From the NCBI RefSeq assembly GCF_014333585.1, contig NZ_JACSCW010000008.1:43193-107192 (forward strand): a stretch of DNA of 64,000 bases, given 5' to 3'. The notes below the pieces were generated by a model that was given only the letters and a program-made list of their open reading frames with translations, did no database searches and was not told the origin of the DNA. The stretch is from Hymenobacter sp. BT188 (GTDB lineage Bacteria; Bacteroidota; Bacteroidia; Cytophagales; Hymenobacteraceae). Each line of letters opens with the position of its first letter. Positions within the stretch are counted from its first letter, which is position 1. A program made the position numbers and the translations under genes. This document shows positions 27,118-35,955 of the stretch, piece by piece.

Positions 27118-27137
27118 TATAAGGGCAGTTATGCTAA
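27118..27137 (-). promoter_or_regulatory. TATAA-N6-TTATGCTAA motif, copy 2
   Basis: TATAA-GGGCAG-TTATGCTAA, 76 bases upstream of the 26620-27042 gene on the minus strand. Confidence 0.5.
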
Positions 27138-27187
27138 GTAATTAGAGCATGACTGATTCAAAGGAATGAGTACGCGTGGGTTTGGTA

Positions 27188-27646
27188 TTAATTGCCCGTC
27201 GTCTGGACAATATACTTTTCTAGGTCTCCTGCATAGAGCACCTCCAGCGCGTCGTGTTTACCGGCTTCTTTCTGCGGTAGTAGTAATTCCACGCCCAAGC
27301 TGGCTTGCTTTGGAACCGTAACTTCCTGCAGAGCTACTTGGTAGGCTGGGGCAACCCCGGCCACGACCACTTTATAGCCCTTCTCAAAGGTGGCGACAAA
27401 GTACCCCTGAGCATTAGGGACCACCTGGACACGGACATAGTCGGTTTTATCCCAGCCCGCAGCATACCAGCAGAGAAGGGTGACACGCGCATTGGGTACG
27501 GGCCTACGGGTGACCTGATCGAGCAGATAGCCCTGAACCTGGATGCCGTGCTGATTTATATTTTGACAGCTACTCCCGAAGAGCAGACTCGCACCGAGCA
27601 GCACGAGGGTGAACCCGTACCTAATTCTGAATAGCTTGGTAGGCAT
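27188..27646 (-). CDS. Lipoprotein with carboxypeptidase-regulatory-like domain
   Basis: A 152-residue protein with signal and lipobox LLFGSSC (Cys near residue 27). The body (VQGYLLDQVTRRPVPNARVTLLCWY...NAQGYFVATFEKGYKVVV) is the Ig-like fold of carboxypeptidase-regulatory/CarboxypepD_reg domains that Bacteroidota use in exported proteins. It begins 33 bases after the end of the 27680-27952 gene, so the two are probably one operon. Ligand and role unknown. Confidence 0.65.
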   Translation of the reverse strand: MPTKLFRIRYGFTLVLLGASLLFGSSCQNINQHGIQVQGYLLDQVTRRPVPNARVTLLCWYAAGWDKTDYVRVQVVPNAQGYFVATFEKGYKVVVAGVAPAYQVALQEVTVPKQASLGVELLLPQKEAGKHDALEVLYAGDLEKYIVQTTGN

Positions 27647-27679
27647 ACAGGAGGCTTGTAAACCGGTATTGGCACCCTG

Positions 27680-27952
27680 CTAAGCAGGGCGAAATAGGTA
27701 CTTGCTCATCGTCCACATGCTATAGAAAAGCAGAAGGCTAATTACGATGGCAAAACCGGTGAAAAAGACGGACTCGCGGAGGCGACCATAAAAGAATTCT
27801 TGGTAGAGAGGAAAGATGATAATGTTAACGTAACGCGAGAAGGGCGGCACCAAGACGCCCGCTAAAAAGGCCCCTGCCGCCCCGGAGGCTAGCAACGCCC
27901 GAGGCAGCGTACGACGAGGGGAACGAGGAGGATGGTAGGGCATGGGTATCAT
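27680..27952 (-). CDS. Small membrane protein
   Basis: 90 residues: a basic N-terminus (YHPPRSPRRTLPR), a segment LLASGAAGAFLAGVLVPPF and a second segment FFTGFAIVISLLLFYSMWT. Likely first gene of an operon with the downstream lipoprotein. TATAA-N6-TTATGCTAA copy 3 is 89 bases upstream. No homologue recognised. Confidence 0.55.
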   Translation of the reverse strand: MIPMPYHPPRSPRRTLPRALLASGAAGAFLAGVLVPPFSRYVNIIIFPLYQEFFYGRLRESVFFTGFAIVISLLLFYSMWTMSKYLFRPA

Positions 27953-28040
27953 ATGAAACAGCCCTTAAATCTAGCCTAAATAGCGATCTGCTGCCCGCCA
28001 CCCAACCGGACAAGCCCAGACAAGTAATTCGGTTCAGTCG

Positions 28041-28060
28041 TATAATGGCCATTATGCTAA
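28041..28060 (-). promoter_or_regulatory. TATAA-N6-TTATGCTAA motif, copy 3
   Basis: TATAA-TGGCCA-TTATGCTAA; its centre ATAATGGCCATTAT is a perfect 14-bp palindrome. It lies upstream of the 27680-27952 / 27188-27646 unit. Confidence 0.5.
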
Positions 28061-28185
28061 ATAATGCTCTCCGTTATAGGTTTTGGAATAGGTATGCCTG
28101 CCCTATGACTAGGATAATAACTCCAAATTTTTACGCTCTATACTCTTCTGGACACGCTTCGGGGCCAGGTTCTACCTCGTGAACG

Positions 28186-28371
28186 TTAGGGGCGAGGCAC
28201 TTCACTTCGCCAATCGGCTCGCTTCTCTGGATACCGATAGCCTCGATTTACCAGGTAGGCAATGGCTAAGAGCAGCATAAACCCAATCATAAGAACAAGG
28301 CCTAACCGTACCCGATCGCTTAGCCGCTTACGCGGCCTTGTTAATAGATGATCATTAGATTTTGCTCCCAT
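28186..28371 (-). CDS. Very small membrane protein
   Basis: 61 residues with a basic N-terminus (LLTRPRKRLSDRVR), one transmembrane segment (LGLVLMIGFMLLLAIAYLV) and a positively charged tail. Unknown. The clean topology favours a real gene, but short length limits confidence. Confidence 0.45.
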   Translation of the reverse strand: MGAKSNDHLLTRPRKRLSDRVRLGLVLMIGFMLLLAIAYLVNRGYRYPEKRADWRSEVPRP

Positions 28372-28714
28372 ACAGTTAAACTAAAAAGAGTATAGGTGTC
28401 CTTTTTTGTATAAAGCAAATATACTATATAAAATATTATTGGCAATTCGTTTTGCCTGTTATCTCTTCTGCCATAATGGGCTGTCTGGTGTAGGCGGTGA
28501 ACTACATCAGGAGTTGCCATACCCATCTCCCTGATATCTGGCCTATCTTTGTTTTTAGTTTATAGTATCTCTTTGCCATCGAGCAAGTTGTCTTTACACC
28601 CTAAGTGTAGGCACCACTGCACGCGTATTTAAGTATTCGAGGCAAACCTACTGACAGGCATAACTCGTATAGTCAGCCTACTTCATTTATGGAGCCGCTT
28701 AAGAACCCATTCGC
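28372..28714. other. Intergenic region before the SGNH hydrolase gene
   Basis: 343 bases, AT-rich at its left end. A TATCTTTG (-7 type) stands at 28544-28551, but without a TTG at proper distance. An ATG at 28689 opens only a 9-codon frame. Nothing else recognised. Confidence 0.4.
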
Positions 28715-29977
28715 TTGAAACTTACTTTGTTTAATTCTAGCACCTATACGGCTCTTGTAAGAACTATCTTGCCTGTATTGCGCGGGCTTCTGTTGGGGCT
28801 CTTTGGCTTACTGCCAACGTACGCGCAAACGCCAGCGAAGATTAAAATTATGCCGTTGGGTGATTCTATTACCCAGGGCGATACAGAGCTGAATAGCTAT
28901 CGGCGGGCGTTATGGAAAAAACTGCTAACTGACGTTTATAATGTTGATTTTGTGGGTGGCCAAATTTTGAATGATGGCGGGGCACCTCCTGATCCAGATT
29001 TTGACCGTAATCATGAGGGTCATTCCGGTAGGACAGCAGATTGGCTAAGCCTCTATAGTAAAGAATGGGCTACCTCCTTTCAACCTGATATTGTCTTGCT
29101 TCACGCGGGCACCAACGACCTTATAAGTGGACAAAGTGCCGAAAGTACGCGCAATGACATAGCCCTCATTATCGAGCAGTTACGATCCGTTAACCCGTCT
29201 GTGAAGGTATTGCTAGCTCAAATCATCCCTAGTGTGTACGAAAATATTAATGTTAATATCGCTGAGCTGAACGGTTTACTTAGCGACTTAGCTAAGGAGA
29301 AAAACACGGAGGCGGCGCCAGTAATACTAGTAGACCAAAATACAGGTTTTAGTACTGAGCCCAAGGTTGATCTTTATGATGAAGTACACCCAAATGCACG
29401 AGGTGAAGAAAAGATGGCGGAGCGGTGGTACCAAGCGCTAAAAACAGTGCTGGGAAAGCCGCTGCCAGTGAACCTCGTACGATTTAATGCTCGCCCCCTA
29501 CCAGTTGGTGTGCAGTTGGAGTGGGCTACGGCCAGTGAGCAAAACAACGTGGGTTTCACTATCGAACGGAGTAGATCAGGTACTCAGTTTACCCCCGTGG
29601 GCCAAGTCGATGGCCGGGGTAACACAGCCAGTAGAACGGAGTATGCCTTTGTTGACCTGATGGCCCCCAGCGATTCAAAAAGCTACTACCGGTTGCGCCA
29701 AACCGACACCAACGGGGACGTTAGATTCTCCGGCATCGTAACGGTCTCACCAGCTTATCAGTCTGAATTAATCGCCAGCCCGATTCCGGCGGACCGAATG
29801 ATAACGGTGAGCGGTATTGTTAGCCCAGCGCCGATTACTATCTGGAACGGACGCGGTCAAGTGGTCGATCGGCAGGTGGCCGAGAGTACGCAGATCACGC
29901 TCGATATCTCCCAACTTAGCCAGGGGCTTTATTACCTTCAGGCAGGAACCAAGCGTGTGCGCTTCATTAAACACTGA
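28715..29977 (+). CDS. SGNH/GDSL hydrolase with T9SS C-terminal sorting domain
   Basis: A 420-residue exported esterase from a TTG at 28715, with a signal peptide ending PTYA-Q near residue 38. SGNH blocks are complete: PLGDSITQG with the catalytic Ser, LLHAGTNDL, and DEVHPNARG with the catalytic Asp-x-x-His. After residue ~245 follows a beta-domain (VQLEWATASEQNNVGFTIERS) and a terminal T9SS type A sorting region (PITIWNGRGQVV...ISQLSQGLYYL). It should be secreted by the type IX system and act on esters of surface polysaccharide. It is a paralogue of the 34854 gene. Confidence 0.88.
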   Translation: MKLTLFNSSTYTALVRTILPVLRGLLLGLFGLLPTYAQTPAKIKIMPLGDSITQGDTELNSYRRALWKKLLTDVYNVDFVGGQILNDGGAPPDPDFDRNHEGHSGRTADWLSLYSKEWATSFQPDIVLLHAGTNDLISGQSAESTRNDIALIIEQLRSVNPSVKVLLAQIIPSVYENINVNIAELNGLLSDLAKEKNTEAAPVILVDQNTGFSTEPKVDLYDEVHPNARGEEKMAERWYQALKTVLGKPLPVNLVRFNARPLPVGVQLEWATASEQNNVGFTIERSRSGTQFTPVGQVDGRGNTASRTEYAFVDLMAPSDSKSYYRLRQTDTNGDVRFSGIVTVSPAYQSELIASPIPADRMITVSGIVSPAPITIWNGRGQVVDRQVAESTQITLDISQLSQGLYYLQAGTKRVRFIKH

Positions 29978-30343
29978 CCGGGCGAAACCAGAGCCGTAGC
30001 AGATTAAGTAGAAATACCAGGAAGTCCGAATTATACATTTTTTAGTGATTCGTTCAGCCTACTTTTGCATCTTTACGAATCGTCCTGTAGCATTCTCTAC
30101 TGCAGTACTCCCTATTTCCTGTATACATTATTATTAATGTTGCTTAGTCACATCTTATTTTTTACCCCGCCTTGACGCGGTAGGCTCCTGTAAAGAGAGC
30201 CTGTTATTTAATACTGGCTAGCTAGGCGTTCCTGGTAGCCCTGCTTTGCCGTGCCTCCGGGCGTAGGCGGTTAAAAGCTTTTATCCTATTACCTGTTTGA
30301 TTTCATACTTGGTGCAGCTCCAGCAGCCGTGCCTTGACTGGCT
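29978..30343. other. Intergenic region before the MBOAT gene
   Basis: 366 bases with a TACTTTTG at 30060-30067 that could be a -7 element. No gene, repeat or strong terminator seen. Confidence 0.4.
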
Positions 30344-31756
30344 ATGCTTTTTAATTCCTTTGAGTTCCTCGTTTTTTTCGTGGTTGTCACCACCCTATAC
30401 TATATCCTTCCCCACCGTCATCGATGGTGGCTGTTGCTAGGGGCCAGCTGCGGGTTTTATATGGCCTTTATTCCGGCCTACATCCTGATTCTGTTTTTCA
30501 CCATTCTCATTGACTATGTAGCAGGTATACAGATTGCAAAGGCTACCGGACCGCGGCGCAAGCAATTTCTTATCCTTAGCTTAATAGCTAACCTGGGGGT
30601 GTTGGCCATCTTCAAGTACTACAATTTCTTTCTCGATAACGTGGGGGCCATGCTCGACTCGCTTCACGTCACGCAATATGAGCTGCCCTACTTGGGCATT
30701 ATCCTGCCCATTGGCTTGTCGTTTCACACGTTTCAGGCCATGAGCTACACCATTGAAGTGTATCGGGGCAACTTTCCGGCGGAGCGCCATCTGGGCCTGT
30801 ACTCGTTGTACGTCATGTTCTATCCTCAGCTCGTGGCCGGGCCAATTGAGCGGCCCCAGAACGTGCTGCCGCAGTTTCACGTGGAAAAGCACTTCGAGTT
30901 CAATGAGGTGGTGATGGGCTTACAACGCATACTGTGGGGCTTGTTCAAGAAAGTGGTGGTCGGCGATGTGCTGGCCGGGTACGTCAACTCAGTTTATAAT
31001 AACTATGAAATGCACTCCGGATGGTCCTTGCTGCTGGCTACCTATGCCTTTGCCATTCAGATCTACTGCGACTTCTCCGGCTATTCCGACATTGCCTTAG
31101 GCTCGGCGCAGGTCATGGGGTTTCGACTAATGGAGAATTTCCGCTTGCCGTACTTTGCCAAGAGCGTCACCGAGTTCTGGCGGCGCTGGCATATTTCCCT
31201 TTCTACCTGGCTGCGCGACTACTTGTATATCTCGCTAGGGGGCAGTCGGTTGGGCAAAATCTTTACCTACCGCAACCTCATGCTAACCATGCTGCTGGGA
31301 GGGTTATGGCACGGAGCCTCCTGGAATTTCGTCATCTGGGGTTTTCTAAATGGATTGTATTTGAGCGTAGAAAAACTCCTCGGCGTACGTGTTGGCGAGC
31401 CGCTAAGCTGGCCTGTTAAACTCCTGCGGGTTCTGCTCACCTTCCACCTTATTTGCCTGACCTGGGTGTTTTTTCGCGCGACTACCTTTGAGCAAGCATG
31501 GTATGTCGTGACCCACGTGACGGAGGTGCTGCACACGGCGCCACCCGCGCTGGACCTAGAAAAACTGGGCACGTTTGTGCCTCGGGTTGCCGTGCTGCTA
31601 CTGCTCGAATATGCTTTCCTCCGTCGCCACGATTTTCACTTGCTAGCCCCAACGAATGGGTGGGCCAAGCCGCTGGCTGTGTCCCTGGGTCTGGTCGTTG
31701 TGCTCTTGTGCTTCGGTGTCAGCTCTGGGGGGCAATTTATCTATTTCCAGTTTTAA
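30344..31756 (+). CDS. MBOAT-family O-acyltransferase (AlgI-like)
   Basis: A 470-residue polytopic inner-membrane protein. The MBOAT core is clear: FHTFQAMSYTIEVYRG, AIQIYCDFSGYSDIALG, FWRRWHISLSTWLRDYLYI and the catalytic-His motif LWHGASWNF with H323. Such proteins pass acetyl groups across the membrane for O-acetylation of exopolysaccharide (alginate AlgI) or teichoic acid (DltB type). The next gene, 18 bases downstream, is an SGNH-type partner as in AlgI/AlgJ or DltB/DltD pairs. The glycan target is unknown. Confidence 0.93.
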   Translation: MLFNSFEFLVFFVVVTTLYYILPHRHRWWLLLGASCGFYMAFIPAYILILFFTILIDYVAGIQIAKATGPRRKQFLILSLIANLGVLAIFKYYNFFLDNVGAMLDSLHVTQYELPYLGIILPIGLSFHTFQAMSYTIEVYRGNFPAERHLGLYSLYVMFYPQLVAGPIERPQNVLPQFHVEKHFEFNEVVMGLQRILWGLFKKVVVGDVLAGYVNSVYNNYEMHSGWSLLLATYAFAIQIYCDFSGYSDIALGSAQVMGFRLMENFRLPYFAKSVTEFWRRWHISLSTWLRDYLYISLGGSRLGKIFTYRNLMLTMLLGGLWHGASWNFVIWGFLNGLYLSVEKLLGVRVGEPLSWPVKLLRVLLTFHLICLTWVFFRATTFEQAWYVVTHVTEVLHTAPPALDLEKLGTFVPRVAVLLLLEYAFLRRHDFHLLAPTNGWAKPLAVSLGLVVVLLCFGVSSGGQFIYFQF

Positions 31757-31774
31757 CCTCCCCGGCTATTTGTT

Positions 31775-32713
31775 ATGAAGAACTTCACCATCTTCTTTTT
31801 ACTCTTCATGGGGGGGCTTTTTTCGCTGGATCGCGGCGGCGCTTGGCTGCTGGATAATTTGTACGAGCGGGTCCGTAGCGGCCAGCGAGGGGGCTTGGTT
31901 AATACCTACTTGGACTTGACTCCGCCCCCAATCGTATTGATGGGCGACTCGCGGCTGGTGTCTAATATCTGCCCTGATAGTCTAGGCCCGGGTACCTTCA
32001 GCCTTGGCCATCATGGCACGACGCAGATTTTTCATACGGCCCTGCTGAGTGTCCTGCGGCAAAAGCAAAAGCTGCCCCGCACGATTCTGCTCCACGTCGA
32101 TCTGGATGAGTATCTGCGCCCCAGCTACCCAGAAGATATTCAGTATCTGAAGTACTATTATGGGCAGGACCCACTGGTGACGGCCTATACCAACGAATGG
32201 ACGTGGCTGGCCCCGCTGAAGTTCAGCTTTGCGCTGTACCGCCATAACAGCAACGTGGCGAGCCTCGCCAAAAACTACGTAAGCAGTAACCCCGATGCTC
32301 CCCTTAATCAAGGCTATGAGCCAGAAACGCCCTCACCTCAGGATAGCGTACGCACACTCTATGCGCTGGAAAAGCTGAACGCGGAACCTCCCTACCTCAA
32401 TAGGGCCCATCTGCGGTATCTGCGCGAGTTTATTGCCATTTGCAAACAAGAGCAGATGGAGTTGATTTGCTTCACCGCCACCTATTACCAACAGCCGCGC
32501 CATCTGGCGGCCACTTCCGCCCTGGTTGATTCTGTGCTACGGGCTGAGTCCATTCCCTATATCAACTATGCCCAACAGCCCATTACCGAGCTTTCCAACA
32601 ACCTACGGTACTGGCACGATGCGACGCATTTAAACGCGCGGGGTATTCCGCTGCATAGTCAGGATCTGGCCCGCCGGGTGGCCGAGGTGCGAGCCCGGAA
32701 GCCGCTGCTCTAA
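31775..32713 (+). CDS. SGNH-fold O-acetylation partner protein (AlgJ/DltD-like role)
   Basis: 312 residues with an N-terminal hydrophobic anchor (FTIFFLLFMGGLFSL). IVLMGDSRLVSNI near residue 52 carries the Ser nucleophile, HHGTTQIF follows, and WHDATHLNARG near 286 gives the Asp-His pair. It overlaps no gene but follows the MBOAT gene closely, so they form an operon. By analogy with MBOAT-SGNH pairs it should take the acyl group on the outer face and transfer it to a polymer. Little similarity to the two GDSL esterases nearby beyond the motifs. Confidence 0.8.
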   Translation: MKNFTIFFLLFMGGLFSLDRGGAWLLDNLYERVRSGQRGGLVNTYLDLTPPPIVLMGDSRLVSNICPDSLGPGTFSLGHHGTTQIFHTALLSVLRQKQKLPRTILLHVDLDEYLRPSYPEDIQYLKYYYGQDPLVTAYTNEWTWLAPLKFSFALYRHNSNVASLAKNYVSSNPDAPLNQGYEPETPSPQDSVRTLYALEKLNAEPPYLNRAHLRYLREFIAICKQEQMELICFTATYYQQPRHLAATSALVDSVLRAESIPYINYAQQPITELSNNLRYWHDATHLNARGIPLHSQDLARRVAEVRARKPLL

Positions 32714-32936
32714 ATGCCCGTCATTCAAAAACAAGCTTTCAGAGTCATCCTTCGAAGTATTAGCCTGATTGGGTTCGCTTGATATTCACCTCCAGGCACT
32801 TCTTCTCTGCTTATGCCCCTGCATCACGCCTTCATTTTTCAGCTTACTCCGCCCTGAAGTTTGGCTTTAGATATTCTTCTCCCTGCTTTCAACTGAAAGC
32901 AGACAGATTTCCTTTTGTCCATTCTCAGCGCGTTTT

Positions 32937-34481
32937 ATGCAACAAGTATTTCAATACTTCACTCAGTACCAAATAAATTTTAAGAATGAAATCCTCTCGG
33001 GCCTCACAGTAGCCCTGGCCTTGATTCCGGAGGCGGTGGCCTTCTCCCTCATTGCGGGAGTACCACCGTTGGTGGGCTTATATGCCGCCTTTGTGATGGG
33101 GCTCGTCACTTCCCTGCTAGGTGGCCGGCCAGGCATGATTTCTGGGGCGACCGGGGCGGTGGCCGTGGTGTTGGTAGCTCTGGCCAAAAGCCACGGGGTG
33201 GAGTACATCTTTGCCACCGTTGTGCTAGCTGGTATTCTGCAGATACTGGCCGGAGTGTTTCGGCTGGGTAAGTTCATTCGCTTGGTGCCGCACTCGGTGA
33301 TGTTTGGCTTCGTCAATGGGCTGGCCATTGTTATTTTCCTGTCCCAGCTCGTGCAGTTTAAGACGGTGGACGCTGCCGGGGTAAGCCACTGGCTGACGGG
33401 AACGCCCTTACTTACTATGCTGTGGCTCGTGGGTCTCACCATAGCCATTATCGTAGGGTTGCCACGCCTGACGAAGGCCGTTCCGGCTTCTCTGGCCGCT
33501 ATTCTGGTGGTGTCGGCGCTGGTTATCGGCTTGGGTATTGATACCAAAACCGTCGGAGATATTGCCTCCATTAAAGGCGGCTTTCCGCCCTTCCATATTC
33601 CAGCTGTGCCGTTCAATCTGCAAACGCTGGCGCTGATTTTCCCCTATGCGGCTATTGTGGCGGGGGTGGGCTTGATTGAAAGCCTGCTCACCCTGAACCT
33701 GATCGACGAAATCACGGAAACGCGGGGCCGCACCAACAAAGAGTGCGTGGCGCAGGGTGTAGCCAACATCACGTCGGGCTTGTTTTTTGGGATGGGCGGC
33801 TGCGCCATGATCGGGCAGAGTCTGATTAACATTTCGTCGGGGGCCCGCGCCCGCCTCTCAGGCATGGTAGCGGCTGTGATGCTGCTCGTCTTCATTATGT
33901 TCGGGGCTTCCTACATTGAGCGAGTACCCATGGCTGCCCTCACGGGCCTGATGATCATGGTGTCGGTGAGCACGTTTGAGTGGGCCTCGCTGAAAACATT
34001 TGGCAAGATGCCAGCCGCTGATGTGCTGGTGATGGTCCTGGTGACGGGCATCACGGTCGCCCTGCACAACCTGGCTTTGGCTGTGCTCATGGGCGTCATC
34101 CTAGCCGCCCTGGTGTTTGCCTGGCAAAATGCCACCCGCATCCGGGCCCGTAAGTACCTCGATGAAGCCGGGGTTAAACACTACGAGCTGTTCGGACCGT
34201 TGTTTTTTGGCTCCGTGCAGACCTTCAACGAAAAGTTCGACGTGCAGCACGACCCGGCGGAAGTGGTCATCGACTTCAAAGAAAGCCGGGTGGCCGATAT
34301 GTCCGCTATTGAAGCCCTGAACAAGCTCACCGAGCGCTACCACCGGGCGGGCAAGAAAGTGCACTTGCGTCACCTGAGTCCCGATTGCCGGCAGCTGCTG
34401 ACCAAGGCTGAATCCATCATCGAGGTCAATGTTATGGAAGACCCCCTCTATACGGTAGCGGGGGCCAACCAGACATATTAA
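32937..34481 (+). CDS. SulP-family anion transporter with STAS domain
   Basis: A 514-residue inner-membrane carrier. The N-terminal signature LSGLTVALALIPEAVAFSLIAGVPPLVGLYAAF and GGRPGMISGATGAVAVV are diagnostic of SulP, which moves sulfate, bicarbonate or other anions. A STAS domain follows from about residue 415 (FGSVQTFNEKF...VVIDFKESRVADMSAIEAL). Lies 223 bases after the SGNH gene and 12 before a small membrane protein. An anion supply for surface modification is conceivable but not shown. Confidence 0.93.
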   Translation: MQQVFQYFTQYQINFKNEILSGLTVALALIPEAVAFSLIAGVPPLVGLYAAFVMGLVTSLLGGRPGMISGATGAVAVVLVALAKSHGVEYIFATVVLAGILQILAGVFRLGKFIRLVPHSVMFGFVNGLAIVIFLSQLVQFKTVDAAGVSHWLTGTPLLTMLWLVGLTIAIIVGLPRLTKAVPASLAAILVVSALVIGLGIDTKTVGDIASIKGGFPPFHIPAVPFNLQTLALIFPYAAIVAGVGLIESLLTLNLIDEITETRGRTNKECVAQGVANITSGLFFGMGGCAMIGQSLINISSGARARLSGMVAAVMLLVFIMFGASYIERVPMAALTGLMIMVSVSTFEWASLKTFGKMPAADVLVMVLVTGITVALHNLALAVLMGVILAALVFAWQNATRIRARKYLDEAGVKHYELFGPLFFGSVQTFNEKFDVQHDPAEVVIDFKESRVADMSAIEALNKLTERYHRAGKKVHLRHLSPDCRQLLTKAESIIEVNVMEDPLYTVAGANQTY

Positions 34482-34493
34482 ACGGCTCGTCCT

Positions 34494-34760
34494 ATGATAC
34501 CCAAGATTCCCCGCTGGCAGCAGGTTCTGTTGCTGGCGGGTGCCTTACTGGCCGTCGCGACCAGTCTGGTCTTACGGCTGACGGGTCATACGCTTTTTGA
34601 TAGCTTTACGCCCTTGTCTTTGCCGCTGCTGTTGTGGAGGCCCTTCCCGGTGGACCCGTTCAAGCGCTTGTACTGGTGGTTGATGGTGTTCCTGCTCTTC
34701 GGGCTGGTCGCCGTCATGCTGGCCGTCACTTTGCAGCAGAGCGCACTACTAAACCTTTGA
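34494..34760 (+). CDS. Small membrane protein next to the SulP transporter
   Basis: 88 residues with two to three hydrophobic segments (VLLLAGALLAVATSLVL; LPLLLW; LMVFLLFGLVAVMLAVTL). Starts 12 bases after the SulP stop codon, so co-transcribed. Unknown; an accessory subunit is possible. Confidence 0.6.
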   Translation: MIPKIPRWQQVLLLAGALLAVATSLVLRLTGHTLFDSFTPLSLPLLLWRPFPVDPFKRLYWWLMVFLLFGLVAVMLAVTLQQSALLNL

Positions 34761-34853
34761 TCCCTGCTCCTGGAAACCGAACCTAGTAGCTAACACCAAG
34801 AAGCTATCCATCCTATTGTATGCATCACTGGCTTCGTTAACTTCTTCCCTCGC

Positions 34854-35705
34854 ATGCGAGCAATCCGTGCCTTTCGTCCCTTTCGCGCCTTCCTGCTCCT
34901 CCTCGGTTTACTGCTGGCCTTTTGGATAATGGCCTCATCCTACCTTAACCAGGACCGGGTGAGCATCATGCCCCTGGGGGATTCGATCACCCACGGCAAT
35001 CGCCACTATGCGAGCTACCGCCGCCCCCTCTGGCAGAAGCTGCAGCAGGCCCATTACCCGGTGAACTTTGTGGGCGGGCGCCTGCTCAACAAGGGCGGAC
35101 TGGGGCCCCACCTGGACTTTGACTTACATCACCAGGGCCAGTGGGGCTGGACTACGCCCATGCTGCTGGCCGAAAGCCGGCAGTGGGCCCAGGATCAGCG
35201 ACCCGATATTGTCTTACTGCACGCGGGCACCAATGATTGCTTTGGCGACAAGCCCGTGACGGAGATACGCGACAACCTGGGCGCTATCATCGATTCGCTG
35301 CGGGCCGGAAACCCGCGGGTGAAAGTGTTGCTGGCCCAGCTGATTCCCGCGGCCCCGCCCAATGAGCGGATCAATCCGAGAATCAGGGCTCTGAATGCGC
35401 TGCTGCCGGCCCTAGCCGCAAAGAAAACGCGGGCTCAGTCCCCCGTCGTCATCGTGGACCAGCATACTGGGTTTAGTCAGATTCAAAACCAGGACCTGCA
35501 CGACGGCCTGCACCCTAATGCCCGGGGAGAGGAAAAGCTGGCCGCCCGCTGGTTTCAGGCCTTGCAGGCGCCGGAGCTGCTGGGACCACCTCCGGCCCCA
35601 ACAGCCCGGGCCGGAGTGGGAACTAGGGGGCCTACATCATTCAGTTGGGTGGGCTCTGCTACCCTGACTGCCGCTGCTCGACGCCCCCACTTAAGCCTAG
35701 ACTAG
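34854..35705 (+). CDS. SGNH/GDSL hydrolase, membrane-anchored paralogue
   Basis: 283 residues: an N-terminal anchor or signal (FLLLLGLLLAFWIMASS), then PLGDSITHG, LLHAGTNDC and DGLHPNARG as catalytic blocks. It lines up with the 28715 esterase through the catalytic domain (same VNFVGG, VKVLLAQ-IP and VDQ-TGFS words) but lacks the T9SS domain; its last 50 residues are low-complexity Pro/Ala/Thr. So one paralogue is secreted by T9SS and one probably stays at the membrane or in the periplasm. Confidence 0.85.
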   Translation: MRAIRAFRPFRAFLLLLGLLLAFWIMASSYLNQDRVSIMPLGDSITHGNRHYASYRRPLWQKLQQAHYPVNFVGGRLLNKGGLGPHLDFDLHHQGQWGWTTPMLLAESRQWAQDQRPDIVLLHAGTNDCFGDKPVTEIRDNLGAIIDSLRAGNPRVKVLLAQLIPAAPPNERINPRIRALNALLPALAAKKTRAQSPVVIVDQHTGFSQIQNQDLHDGLHPNARGEEKLAARWFQALQAPELLGPPPAPTARAGVGTRGPTSFSWVGSATLTAAARRPHLSLD

Positions 35706-35955
35706 GGGTTACCTTGCTGCGACTCGCCGCCGGGCGGCCCTGTTCTGTTGGGCGGCCGGGCTCCCTGACGGAGTTATCCTGAAGCCCAGAGCGCCCGGCC
35801 CGCGGCGGCCCGCCGATGGGGGTGCTGGTTTTCGGACCCGGAGCCTGCGCGGGGGTGGGCCCGGTGCGAAGCACCCGGTTGATGACCAGGATGGCGGTCA
35901 GGAGGCCCGCTAAGCTCAGCAACCAGCCGTAATGAGCACTAATCCACATAACCAT
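35659..35955 (-). CDS. Small membrane protein with Pro-rich tail (tentative)
   Basis: 98 residues on the opposite strand, overlapping the 3' end of the GDSL gene by 47 bases. One N-terminal membrane segment (YGWLLSLAGLLTAILVINRVL) followed by a basic, Pro/Gly/Arg-rich tail. The tail reads antisense to coding sequence and could be fortuitous; the membrane segment argues for a real gene. Confidence 0.35.
   Translation of the reverse strand: MVMWISAHYGWLLSLAGLLTAILVINRVLRTGPTPAQAPGPKTSTPIGGPPRAGRSGLQDNSVREPGRPTEQGRPAASRSKVTPSLGLSGGVEQRQSG

Noticed and set aside
32713..32780. Third copy of the family A palindrome (CCGTCATTCAAAAAC)
   Set aside because: Only the first eight bases match and there is no second arm.
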